Assembly (NCBI GenBank): GCA_001772335.1
Contig: METM01000016.1
Location: 73,825-121,595 of the forward strand
From: a candidate division WOR-1 bacterium RIFCSPHIGHO2_01_FULL_53_15
Lineage (GTDB): Bacteria > Margulisbacteria > WOR-1 > O2-12-FULL-45-9 > XYB2-FULL-48-7
DNA length: 47,771 bases
Direction of reading: 5' to 3'
Shown here: piece by piece, positions 8,407-21,300 of the stretch
Layout: each line of letters starts with the position of its first letter
How positions within the stretch are numbered: position 1 is the first letter of the stretch
Notes under the pieces: generated by a model
Database searches by the model: none
Seen by the model: only the letters and a program-made list of their open reading frames with translations
Told to the model about the DNA's origin: nothing
Translations under genes and position numbers: made by a program

Positions 8407-9336
8407 TTACCAGATGCCGCTCAGCGATATTCGGTGGACATTGCTTGACGAGAGTTCCCGATTATTGACATAAGCGTAATCAACCCTCGCCTGATTGATG
8501 GCAAATCCGGCCCCGGCTGTGAGGCCGCTCCCCGCGTAGCCGACCCGAAACGACAAGAACCTGTCGGCCCACTCGTAACCGGCGGAAACATCGGGGGAAT
8601 AGTTTGATCTCATTGTTTGGGAAACATCAACGGCGAAGGTGCCGGGGTTAGGCGCGTGATACGCCAAGCCAAGCCGAAGCTTGGGCGGGACTTTCTCTAC
8701 AGTGCCGGTGCCCCATTGTTGTTGATTGAGGGCGTCGTCAAGTTTGAGGCCAATTGTTACGATGGACGAAGGACGAGAGACGATGGACGATAATCTGATC
8801 AGCAAGCCAGGGGTTACGCTATAACCGCTACCCTGCCCGCCGCTGATGCCCGCCATATCACTTGTTAGATACTTGCCGGTCAGGCCGACCGAGATATGGT
8901 CATTGAGATTCTTGCCGTAAGCAAGAAGATAGGCGTTTGAAAAGTAGCTGAAGATACTGAGATTCTGCACCTCGTTATTGATATCGACCTCCGCCGAGGT
9001 CTGGCTGATACTGCCGAGACCGATCTGGATCCAGGAAATACCGAGCGTGCCGCCCAGCGCGGGGCGGACATAGCTGATATAGTAATGGTCGGCATCGGTT
9101 GAGAGTTTGGTCTGCATAGTCGTGATCTCGCTCGAAGTAACCTGCCCTAACCCAGCCGGGTTCCAGTAGGGAGCGTCGGCATTGTCCGCGATCGCCGTGA
9201 AGGCACTGCCCATGCCAAGGGCGCGGGCGCCGACGCCGGCGTTGAGGATGGCGATGTCTGTTCCCGCTTGTCCTTGCGCAAACGCGCAATGAACAATTAA
9301 CAATGACACAATGAACAACAAGGTTAAATATCTCAT
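8407..9336 (-). CDS. PorV/UPF0164-like outer-membrane protein
   Basis: 309 residues. Signal peptide (LLFIVSLLIVHCAFA-QG), then the family hallmark AILNAGVGARALGMGSAFTAIADNADAPYWNPAGLG, shared by PorV/PorQ and UPF0164 outer-membrane proteins. Beta-strand repeats lead to a C-terminal aromatic (LSGIW). In type IX secretion, PorV shuttles cargo proteins to the attachment complex. Here the gene starts right at the end of the giant gene (1-nt overlap at 9336), whose product has a matching C-terminal sorting-like domain. The two probably work as transporter/anchor and cargo. Two heptad tracts are translated inside it (8759-8795 and the signal peptide at 9287-9320). Confidence 0.85.
   Translation of the reverse strand: MRYLTLLFIVSLLIVHCAFAQGQAGTDIAILNAGVGARALGMGSAFTAIADNADAPYWNPAGLGQVTSSEITTMQTKLSTDADHYYISYVRPALGGTLGISWIQIGLGSISQTSAEVDINNEVQNLSIFSYFSNAYLLAYGKNLNDHISVGLTGKYLTSDMAGISGGQGSGYSVTPGLLIRLSSIVSRPSSIVTIGLKLDDALNQQQWGTGTVEKVPPKLRLGLAYHAPNPGTFAVDVSQTMRSNYSPDVSAGYEWADRFLSFRVGYAGSGLTAGAGFAINQARVDYAYVNNRELSSSNVHRISLSGIW
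8759..8795. repeat. Heptad tandem tract within the PorV-like gene
   Basis: Units GATGGAC, GAAGGAC, GAGAGAC, GATGGAC in exact 7-base phase. They encode the two-copy peptide SSIVSRPSSIV on the reverse strand. Confidence 0.75.
9287..9320. repeat. Heptad tandem tract in PorV-like signal peptide
   Basis: Units AATGAAC, AATTAAC, AATGACAC, AATGAAC (period 7 with one 8), encoding the hydrophobic signal core IVSLLIVHC. Confidence 0.75.
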
Positions 9337-12300
9337 TATTTGAGCACCGCGATCTTGCCGCGACCGCTGACAGACCTGTCTCCAAGTCGCGCCGTCACTT
9401 CAAATGGATATATTCCGTTCATGACAATGTCCCCTCTTCCATTCCTCCCATCCCACTCGACATCGTTATATTTGCCCCAGATGCTCGAGGCCTCTCCGGC
9501 AGTCGTGCCATCAAGCTCAGTGACAAGGGCGCCGGTGACATCGTAGATCCTGATCTTAACCTCGCTCGCGTCGGTCGAGAGGCGGTAGCGGAGTTTTGTC
9601 TTTTCCCTGTTCGGGTTGAAAGGATTGGGGTAATTGGTAATATCGGTCAGGGTCAGATCGGGGGCAATTGTGAAAGACCAGACCTCCGATGTTGCCGCTT
9701 CATTCGTCGAGAGCGCTGTGACTTTCCAATAATAAGTGTCCTTATCCAGTCCCGGATCGAATTCGTGGATGGCATAGTTGAAGTAATAAAGCGTTGCGTC
9801 GGTCTTATCGGGAGACCCGGCGTTGGCGGACTTATTGAATGTCTGATGGGCAATCGAGAATGTGTCGTTTTTGGCGATGTCGATATTGTATTGGGTCGCG
9901 TTGCCTTTTCGGTGCTTCCATTCGAAGGTGGGGCGGAGGGAAGAGACGTTCTCTTTTTTGTCTGCTGGGGTGATGAGGAGAGGGGTTTCGATGGTGGCGG
10001 ACATACTTACGATAACTGGCTGCGTTTCCGCTTTAATTACCGCACCTTGGACACTTCCAGTTATCCGGGCAAAGTTAGATGGGATTTTTTGGAAATAGAT
10101 CTCTCGCCCTCCAGCCGGGTTATCGCGAGTATCTTCCCAGGCGACATATGCGTTTCCATTATTATCCGCCGTGACCGTAGGGGCCGATCTTGTTCCTCCG
10201 CCATAAACAGGAACTGCATTTGTAATATTGACCCAGGCCGATGAGCCGCGCTTGTACCAGATTTTTGAGCTTTCCGCCTTGACTGAATGGACGCCACTTG
10301 TCGTTATTCCGCCAGTAGGGCCGTCCACTATTTGTGGCCCTAATATGCTGCCCCAGGATTGCCCGAAATTTGAACCGGCGGATGAATATTGGCTGAACTT
10401 ACGATCAATATAATTCACCTTGGTATAGCCGCTGCCGCTTCCAAAGCGAAAGTCCAAACTCACATTAGCATAATAGCTGCCAATGCCCAAATATACGAGA
10501 TGCGTTTCCTCACCACCGCCTGTGCCATTTGGCTCAGACCAAACAAGCTGATTTAAATTAGTATAAATCCTGTGCCTTTCGATATATTCGCCGTCAGCCC
10601 GACAATATACTATGACCATCTGCCGATGATCAATGTAAAATGCCGCGTTAGCTGCCAAATCGTCCTTCGCAGCAACCCAGCCGGTACTTACTGCCGCGTC
10701 GGCCATTACCGCCCTGCTATCGTCAGCCCCACCCTCAATCCACTGCAAATTCAAATTATTTCCCTGCCCGGCAAACAAATAGGGAGAAGACGAATCGCTG
10801 GCATTGTTCGTGATCCTTTGATCATCCCGCAGGCCTATGCTGGAATATTTCGTGGTTGAATTACCCGCTCCATCTGAAGCCGTAACTTCCAGCCCATAAT
10901 CCCCATCATTCTCATAATCATTATTATCATTTGTTCCGTTCCAGGTTATATGATAATTGGAGTTTCCATCATTAATTACGCTCAATGATTTAACGGTCCG
11001 GCCAGTATAGATTATCCTGGCAGAAAGAGAAAACCCTGATTGCCCCGGGTCGGAAGCGGTAAAATTTGCCGTGACACTCCCGTTCGTATATGGGTTAAAA
11101 GTCAATTCTCCCGGCATTGTAACAACCGGCGCTTGCGAATCAACATAAAACGTGTAAATAGACGACGAAACATTCTGACCGACATTATCGTCAACCCGGA
11201 GCTGAACAGTATGGATCCCTTCCGGCAGCTGGAAGCTCCATGGGGAGCCAATCAAATAAGTGCCGGGATCCGTCCCGGAATCTCGATCATTCTTACCCCA
11301 GTATTCTCCATCGACATAGCCGATATAGCGTGAAACCCCTGAACTGGCATCCGCACCGGAGAAGTTGCAGGTTGTATTAAAGTTATTCGTCCAGGTGCTT
11401 GGCTGAGCGCCAGAAAAGCCGATCGAATTAAAATATGGATTGGCCGTATCCTTCTTCACAAAAAAGACATCATTTTGCGCGATCGAATTCCCAGCGTAAT
11501 CGACAGCGCTGACGGAAACATAATAGCCCCCCTCGCCACAAAGCCCAAAGATATCCGATCCCCAATCGGTCGTAAAAGAATTGGCGTTCAGCTCATCCGG
11601 GAAAATGGTCGTCCAGCCGATCTGGCGGGTGCCGGTCTGATTTGACGCGGTATAAACCGTGTAATGCGCATATCTTAGTTTCGAAGCATAAGCATTGTGG
11701 TCATCATAGAGATCGACATTATAACTCTTGCCGGAATTGCTCCAGGGAGTAGTCGGTAAAGTTGTCGGCTCACTATTTACAATCCGTGGCGGATTATTAT
11801 CGACCGTCACGGTCATGGTTAATAGATTATTCTCGGCTTGGCCGCCGATATAATCGCGGGCGTCAATTTCGATCTTATAATTCCCATCCGTTACGTAACT
11901 ACCGGGCGTCAGTTTGTCGGCCCCTGTTCCATTTTTCCCATCCCAGACCTCATATATTATTGTGTTTGAATCGAGAGGCGCGTCTTTGGCTACTGTCCTG
12001 ATCAGCGTCGTCTTGCTTTCATCCCAAACCCTGACCGTGTAAGTCCCAATCAACTTTTTGTCGCCGACCCATTTGAAGTCATCCGGAATTGCCAAAACCC
12101 CTATCCTCTCCGGCAAGAGCGGCTCGGCAGGAGCGACTCCGAGTTTAACCCTGAACCAAACGGTTGTTGTGTCCAAACTGCCGTCACCGTTCGGTGAAAA
12201 GAATTTTGGCCGCGGGTTGTCGCCTCCAATTTCCACCGCATCGGGCTGGCCGAGTGAGAGAACATTATCCTGGATCCAGCAGGTACCGCCCCATTTCCCT

Positions 12301-15300
12301 TCGATGACGTTGCCGGCCCGATCCTTCACTTCCACGATGAAAGCGTATTTACCGGGATCGGCAAAGCCGTTGCCGTTAAGATCATAAGCAGATTGATTCG
12401 CCTGGATCGTTCCGTCCCAGACCCGATAATGTTCCCCGCCACTCCGCCAACCATCGTCAAATGAGGCGACAAGATTGTTATCGTTAAAATCCGACCGAAC
12501 ATATACTGTCTGGCTGTTAGGCACTTTGTGGATCTTCACGCTCACCTGCCCGTACTCACTCGTTTCATATCGCAATCTGGTCTGGCGGTGGCCGACTTCC
12601 GACGAGGCGTTAGTCGAGAATGGGCTTGGCTCGGCGATCATGCCCGGGTCGGATGAGATCACAACGGTTGGCTTGACCAGATCGATGACAAAACTCTCCG
12701 CAGAAGTTGACGTTTCCGCTGTCCCCTCATTATTCGCAAAGTCGAAGCCGGAGATCGAAACGGTAGCGTTGCCGTTAATGTCGGAATTCGTGATCGGATA
12801 TTTATAAGTATATTCCCCAAGATTGAGGGAATCATAAGCAGCAGAATTCCCATTCACTTTTACATCAGGGTTAAACTTGAGATTTTCCGATGATTGGAAG
12901 CGGATAGTGACCTCTGACCCCTCTTTGGCAAACTTGGTAAATTCCGGGTTGCTGCCGATGGAGCTGGCAATGTTGCTGATGACGGGCTTGGTCGTGTCAA
13001 TCGTTAAAATGTTCCAGGTTCTAAGTTCTATGTTGCCTGCTAAATCAGTCACTTCGATGGTAATGAGAGCCGGGCCGTCGTAACCGCTCACAACGTCATA
13101 TTTGGCTTCGCACCGGCCATTAGCCACTTGCCACTGGCCACTAGTAACTAGTTGCTGAGGAGCGGCCTCGTTCTGTGTTACGTAAACCTTTGGCGCTTCC
13201 TTGAGCGGCTCGCTGACATTAAACTTAATACTCACCTGCCCGGAAACTTCCGGAATGCTGGCCGGGTTGGGGCTGACGGAAAGGTTGCTGACTTCGGGGC
13301 TGGTTTTGTCAACTATCAACCCCTCGACTGCGCTCGTGGTGAACGAATCGGTGTTTCCGGCCAAGTCGGTCGCTTCGATGGTAACGGGTGTGGCGCCGTC
13401 GGGATCGGTTCCGGTAATAGTGTATGAATACGAATAGTCAATACGGCTAGAGGAATAAATAATCTTGCTCTCTTTGGTCGCGCTATTGCCGCCGACTTTG
13501 ACGATCGGGTCGTCGAGCAAAGTCTCGGATGCGCTGAAGTCAATCGTTACCTTGCTTCCCAACTTTGCATACTGAGGATTAATGTCAACATTCGAGATGC
13601 TCGGCGGCGTCTGGTCAAGAATAACCGTTTGACTGTCACTTTGTACGCTCACATTGCCCGCCGCATCGGTTGCCGTGGCATAAATGCTGTTATTGCCGAT
13701 ACTCAAAGCAATGGTCTGGCTGAAACTTTCGTCACTGCCCGCATTGCCCTTTGAAACCTGCAAACCGTTTTTGTAAATCTTAACATTTGAACCCGGTTCC
13801 GCTGTTCCGGCTACTATAATACTATCTGAATTAGTAAACTGCGGGAGAGTTGCTAAAACCGGTTTGGCAGGAGCAAGTGTATCAATCGTCAATAAATTGT
13901 TTGAAACGGATTGTGTAATATTGAAAGCTAAATCAGTTGCTTCGATGGAAATGATCGCGGGACCTTGTTGGTCGAAGTTCGTGATGTTGTAAGCGTAAAC
14001 GTATCGCCAGGAACCTGAGAATAAATTCTCGGTTCCTGGAACTTTAGCCGCGAGTTCTCCGTTTACTTTGACAACCGGATCGGCTTCAAGAGTCTCAGGC
14101 ACTTCGAAGGTCATGGTTAAACTCCCGGCTTTAGCGGGATTAGGCGAGACTGAAAGATTGGAGACGACAGGATAAATCGTATCGACTACAAAATTTGATG
14201 TCTTCGAGCCGGAATTTCCCGCCAGGTCGATTCCCTGAATCTGAATCGTCGCGGTTCCTTGAGTCTCGGCATTAGTAACATTGTAGTTGTAAGTATAAGT
14301 CAAATTATTAAGAGAGCCGAAAGAAACAGAATTATTGTTAACGGTAACGAGCGGATTCGCTTCGAGCGTCTTTGAAGAAACAAATGTTATGGCGGCAGGC
14401 CCGGCCCGTGCCGGATTGGGATTAATGTTCACACTGCTGAACACCGGGTTCTGCGTGTCAAAAATAACCACTTGAGATTCGTTTGAAACGCTCTCGTTGC
14501 TCGCCGAATCAGTCGCGGTCGCGTAAATAGCGTTAGACCCGAGCTCTAATTCTATCTGTTGGCTGAAAAGTCCGTTTCCCCCGGCGGTCGTTTCTCCCGC
14601 CAGGGCCCCGTTTCGATAAATCTTTATCTTTGAATTCGCTTCCGCTTCGCCCGTAACCACTTTCTCCTGCTGGTTGGTGTTTGCGGGCAGCAGAGAAAGA
14701 ATCGGCTTCTCCGGCAAAATAGTGTCGATTGTCAAGAGATTGTTAGATTGATAGATTGTTAGATTGTTAGCGAGGTCGGTCGCCTCGATCGTGATAGAGG
14801 CAAGGCCCTGCTGGTCGGCCGAGGTGACATTGTAAGAATATTCATAATTCAAGTCGTTTGAGGTCGGAAACCGGCGACTGAACGTCGCGGTTTCCTGATT
14901 GATCCGAACTATTGGATTGGCCTCAAGTGTTTCCGAAACCTCAAAAGTCAGAGTGAAAGTCCCGACTTTTGCCGGATTGAGGGGAACCTGAAGATCCGAA
15001 ACGATTGGCGCGTCAGTTTCATAATTGACAGTTTGGACGGCTGAATAATCGGTAATATTCCCGGCGACATCCTGTGACTTTGCTTTGACCTCATTAGTTC
15101 CGCCAGAGAGATTAATAGAAACGCTAAACCTGCCGAGACTGTCAACAGAACCGGAGTCGGCTGAGCTGTCATTGTCATAGACAATTATGGCGGAACCGAT
15201 CTCCCCTGCCCCTGTGATTAGGCAGGCTGCCTCATTGGTATAACCTGGCAGAGTATCAACAACAGGGACAGGTGGAAGAGTGTTATCAACCTCGACGGTC

Positions 15301-18300
15301 TTTTCCGTCTTATGAGTATTCCCCGCGGCATCAATGACGGATATCTCGATCGTGTAAGTCCCATCACGAGTCGCGAGTCCCGAGTCGAGAGTCCCATCCC
15401 AAATGTGAGTCGGGATGCCCATAGTTTTGACTTTCTTCGCCGACAAGCCAGAGGCCGGGACATACGCCTCCGTTAGTTTATCCGCTTCAAGCGTTCTGAT
15501 GATCGTGTCGCCCTGTTTGATTTTCACCGTTACATACGACTGCTTGGCCAAGGCATGGCTGATGACAACCTGGTCGTTCACCCCATTCGGCTGGGGCGAA
15601 AAGATCGCCGGTTCAACCGAGAGATTCGAAATAGTCGGCTGGCTGTAATCAACGGCGAGATTAGCCGTGACCGGGATAGCCGCCGTGCCGAGGGGGTCTT
15701 CGGCGGAGAGGCGGACGGTGTAGTTGCCGGTTGCCAGTTGCCGGTTGCCGGTTAAAAGGCCATCAAATTCGTAAACATAACTCCCCGGCGTGCGATTGAA
15801 AACCTGGCTCCAGACCGCTTCGCCGGAGGAATTGATAATTTCGATCTTGACCAGCGCCTCGCCTGTCAGATAGAGGGTCGGATAATTGACCGAATAATTG
15901 AAAGTGACAGTGTCTTTCGAGTTGTCGCCGTTAGGGGAAAAGATAGCCGGAGAGATGGATAGATTGATAGATGGCTTGGAAGAAACGGCTAAGATCGATC
16001 CGCGGGATTCGGTTTTTGCCCCGAGTGGATCTGTCGCACTGATCTGATATTCATAATTGCCATCCGGGGCCAGCTGTTTCGCATCGTTCAATCCGTCCCA
16101 AATAAATGACCAGGTCCCGCCGGATTGCGATTCATTATCAGCCAGCCGCTTAACCGTCGCGCCGGATTGAGAAAGGATATTGACTGAAACCGTATACGGC
16201 TCCACACCGCCACTAAGCTTGTAGCTGATCCTTGTTTGGTCCGAACGGCTGTCGCCATTGGGCGTGAAGGTGGCGGGGGTCGCGGAGTGGGCTGCGACGC
16301 GCAAGTCGTTGATCGGAAGGACAGAAAAGAGCTCGCTCTTCCGCTCCGCCTGGTTAAACGCTTTATCGATCGCCGAGATCTTGATATATCTCTCTTCTTT
16401 GGCCGGCGTTTCAGGTTGATAAACGATCGTATATATCCCCGGCTTTTTCGCGATCGAATTCTCAAGCTCGGCGACCAGATTGTCATTCACATCGTAGACG
16501 GCAGTTTCAACCGAGGCGGTCTCGGGGATCGAATACTTGATACTGGCTGTCTTCTTTATTGAGTCAACAGCAACTGGCCCGGCAATGATATTGGGAGGAA
16601 CGTTGTCCACGAGTACGGTGTTGGAAGTGATCGCCGGATTAACTTCATCACTGGCGGATGCGGCAACGCGGAACTCCCAGGCGCCGTCCGCCACTTTGCT
16701 TTTGTCATTGGCGGCCTTCGGGCCGTCATATGCCGGACCAAAGTCGCCAAGCCATTTGACCGAATGATCGCCTTTATCCTGGACAGCGCCATCAACTAAT
16801 TTCTTGACGAGCCGGCCTTCCTTGCCGACCACCTCGACTGTGACAGTAAGCCCATTCCGGGAGAGGTAATACTTGATCTCGCTAAAATCATTCTTCGGAT
16901 TGACAGGCGAGAACGGGTCCGGCTCGGCAAAAGCGAATGGCACAAGGGAGGGAGAATATTCAACCACAACTGTTGCGGCTTCAGATGAAGTAATATTCCC
17001 GGCCCGGTCTTCGGCGATCAGTGAATACGGGTGTTCTTCGCCAAGGATTTCGCCATGGAAGCCCGCCCCATCCCATTTGTAGCCGCCTTTGGTAACGTCA
17101 TACTGGCGGTAGTCCCTGAACAATATTGCGCCATTATCTCTGAAGATATTCAGTTCGGTATTGCATGGTTCGGAGAGAGCATAGCTGAAATATGTCTTAT
17201 CTTTGATCCCGTCATTATTGGGCGAGAACGGATTGGGGCTGGCGGCAAAGCTCTCGATCGAGGGAGGCACGGTATCAACGACGACCGTTTGCGGCTCGCA
17301 GGTGCCGATGTTACCGGCGGTATCGGAAGCGGTGAGGCGGATATAATAGCTGCCGTCAGGAAGCACCTCACCCGCTGACACCAACCGGCCTCCCTCTCCA
17401 CTAACGTGGAGAGGGGAAATGCTGCCTTCCCAGGTGATGCTGTGTTCGCCAGGTTCAAGCTCGATGTCTTGGGCGATCACAGCCGTTTCCTTGTCCTCTT
17501 TATCTACCGCGATAATTGTCACAGGCATATTGACCGCATAATTATCACTTAGATGAAAACTGATCTCGGTATTATCTTTTCTGCTATCGCCATTGGGAGA
17601 GAAGTAAGGATTGGAGAGCTTAACATTTTCGATCCTGGGCGGCTGGGCGTCGACAAGAACCGTTTCGGAGGTTGTCACACTATTGCCGGCAAGGTCGGCA
17701 ACCGTTGCTTCGAGAGTATAGTTGCCTTCAAGGACATAACCGCCAATCTTTCCCAGCCAGGTAATATCGCGGGTATCATTTTGGCCTGCTTTGGAATAGT
17801 CGAGGGTGGAAACGCGATGGCCGTCTTTCCAGAGAGTTAACGTGGCTTCAAGTGTCGGGGAGAGATTATCAGAGAACGCGGAATGGATCGTCAGTTTGTC
17901 ATTTATGCCGTCATTGTTAGGCGAAACCGCCGGCGGCGCGCGGTCGAGAGAAATGGTTGGGGCAGTATTGTCGATATTGATATCGATAGTTTTACTCTTA
18001 ACGTAGTCGCCGAAGACGGCGGAAACCTTGAGGATATATTGGCCTTCGGGGATGGCCGCTTCGGAAGAACCGGAGGCGGATGAGGCCGAAACAACCGATA
18101 TTTTCCCGTTCCATGTTTCTTCCCGATCCCCTGCTCCTCTTTCGCCCTGGATAATTGTATATTCACTCAAGCTTTCTCCGGCACTCGCGGCCAAACGCTT
18201 AGGTATCAACTTGACCGTTATAGCGGCCGGCTGGGTCAGGGAGTAATCAAATATTAAAGGATTGGCAAGGGCAGATGCCCATTTACTCGGGGCAGTGATG

Positions 18301-21300
18301 TCAGAGAGCTCGCCCCCTATCGACCAAATCAATGGCTGGTTATGGTCGGCGTCAGCGATGAATATCTTCCCTTCCCTCACTTTCAGCTTCAGCGGATTGA
18401 TCGAATATTCCTCCGTCCTGTAGTCACGGAGATAGTTGCCAGCAGAGTCAAATTCAGCGATTCTCTGGTTACCAGTGTCCGCCACCCAAACATTACCGAA
18501 AGAATCGACATCAATGCCTTTGGGCGACCTGAGAATGGCTTCACCAAACTTGGCGGCAAACGAGCCGTCGGGGTTGAATTTTTGAATCCGGTTGTTGCCG
18601 GTATCGGAAAGACAGAGCCCACCAGCTAGATCAGCAGTAACACCTAAAGGCCGCGAAAAAAGGCCTCCGCTGCCAACATGATAAAAGCTAGGCATCTCTC
18701 CCCGATAAAAGGATAACGCATCATTCAGGGAATTCGAGTAAACATTGTAATAATCATATTTTCTCGCTATCCAAAAATCATTCTTGCGGATGAGCGTTAA
18801 ACCCACATCACTCGCCCCGTAAGGAACGCCGATTATGACTCCATCATCCCACATCTTTTGCACTTCAGATGTAAAATCCGCCACCTTTTGAGGAAAGATG
18901 GATGTTTCCCCGTCCCGGTTGAACTTCAATAACCTATTTTTATTCTCATCAATCACATAAATATCGCCTGAGGCCGTGATTTTTACATCTGAAGGGAGAT
19001 CAAATCCTTCTCGATCATGATACGAGCTGTATTCAGGGTAAACATCACCGGATCTAACAATAATACAGTATTCATCATGATGCTTCGCTTTATGTAATTC
19101 TTGGTAGACATATTTGCCCTTTATCTCCTTGATTGGAGCAAGATTTTGATCATAAATCAACACCCGATTGGCGTAAGTATCTGCCACATATATCCGGTCG
19201 CCGGAGGGGGAGACGGCGAGGCCGAGGGGAAGCCGAAATTCAGAAGTCCCGACTCCGGTTATTGCTTTAATGATATTTCCGCTCGGATCATATTTGACCA
19301 GTTTGTTGTACCTGCCGTATAGTACATATTGGTTGCCGGAATGATCAAAGGCGATATCGGAAACTCTTGGCCGATCTTCCCACTTTGGCAATTCGGGAAG
19401 CGCCGGCTCGGACACTTCGATTGTAATCGAGGGCGCGGTATAATCTCCGCTTTTATTCACGGATACAACCGGCGAATACGCTTTTGCGATATTCCCGGCC
19501 ACATCAGTCATTACATACTGCAGGCGATAAAAGCCGTCCGGGAATGCAATTGCATCTTCCCATTCAACCGTCTCTTCCTTGTCTTTTTCCGAATAAGGAG
19601 TGGAATAGATATTATCTTCAACTACCGAATAATCTCTGTCTTTAACCACATTAACCAACAAACTACTTAAATCCTCTGATGGCCTGAAAGAGGCCGAAAT
19701 AGTCTGTTCAGCAGTCGAAATGGTATTTGTCGCCATTGAAATATAAGCAGAAGGCACTTTATTATCAATTATAATTGTATCGTATGACTCGTAAGTAGTT
19801 ATACCAGCTGAATTCGAAGCGGTGACTGTAAAGCTAAATAATCCTTCCGATCCTTTTCCTCCCCATTCCGTCCTTAACCAATCCTGCCCTTTCACCTTTA
19901 TCTCATCAACCTTAGAGTCGGCCTCATTAAAGATTTGTATTGACCAATCGGACTTGCCCCTTGTGCGCGCCTCAATAATTGCCTTTTGCTGAAAACTGGG
20001 ATCCACATCAATCAGATTGTTACTTATGACATTGTTGTTGGCATAGGCATAAAAGACCTCGGGCGGCTGGGGTGCTTCTGCGGCTGCAGCTCTTATCCCG
20101 CCGGAGGGCGCAAATGTGGTTGATGCAAGCATTATGCCTTTATCGGCAATGTCGGCTGGCAACCAGGCATAAGAAATGCTCGGGTCATACCAATCAAGAT
20201 CGCTGGTTTTATTGCCGTTTAAGCCGACCGTTATTTCTCTTTGGGCAATCACCGGTTCGCTTAAGTGAAAACCGGCGTCACCTGGCCCGGTACGATAACA
20301 AGAATAAATTTTGGCATTGATAATGTATTCGCCAGCTGTGGGAGAGAATTTTACGCCATAATAATCTTCGGTCGACGCGGTGGTCGTATAAGGTCTTGAA
20401 AAATTGTAGACGTCTCCCCTGACATTCATATTCGCTTTGGCATCAAATATAATTGATTGAGTCAATGTCGGGAAATCGTTCGGGCCTTTAATTTTCTTTA
20501 TCTCAAATTCGATTTTATACGGGACCGACCTAGTTTTATTATTTCTACCAATCATATGATACCCGGACACCACTGCTTTCAACAAAGCCCCCGGCTTGGG
20601 GATGTTAATAACATCATTTTTGTCACTATAGATAACTTCATTACTTCCCCCAAATGTTTCGTCGCTTCCGGTAGCCAATAACCTGATCTTAAAGCCTTTT
20701 GGGTCTGGTTTTATCTTCAAAACGCCATATTTTGGCTGTATAAGACCTGCCTGAATAGGGTTTTCAGTATTTATGGGGGCAAGATCGTTTCTCGTTAATC
20801 TATTATTCCCAATACTGAAATGAAGATGTTCCGCGTCAGATGCGCCAGTATTACCTGAAAGCCCTAATTCATCATTAATGCTCACATGCTGTCCACTTGA
20901 CATAAATATCTTGCTCAAATGGGCATATCGGGTTTGATATGTGCCATGATCTACAATGACGCAATTCCCCCAGCCTCTTTTTCCTCCTATCAAGCCATTC
21001 ATTAATGTTTTTTTTAATGCGTCTGATACCGCACAATTTTCTATACTCGCATTTGTTGTGTTTGGCTGAAAAACAAGGGTCGATTGAGTGGGGTCGACAA
21101 ATAATTTTTGAACTGTGCCGAACTCGGCGGCGGGGATTATCGATCTCGCTACATGTTTTGTAGGATCGGGATAAACATAAGCCGTACCAGATGCTATCGG
21201 GTATATTTTGGAATGTGTTTCCCAATCAAATATTCTCATGTCCACACCGTCATGAAAATAAGATGAAGATCTATATTCGCCGTAGTTGTGGCTGATATAC

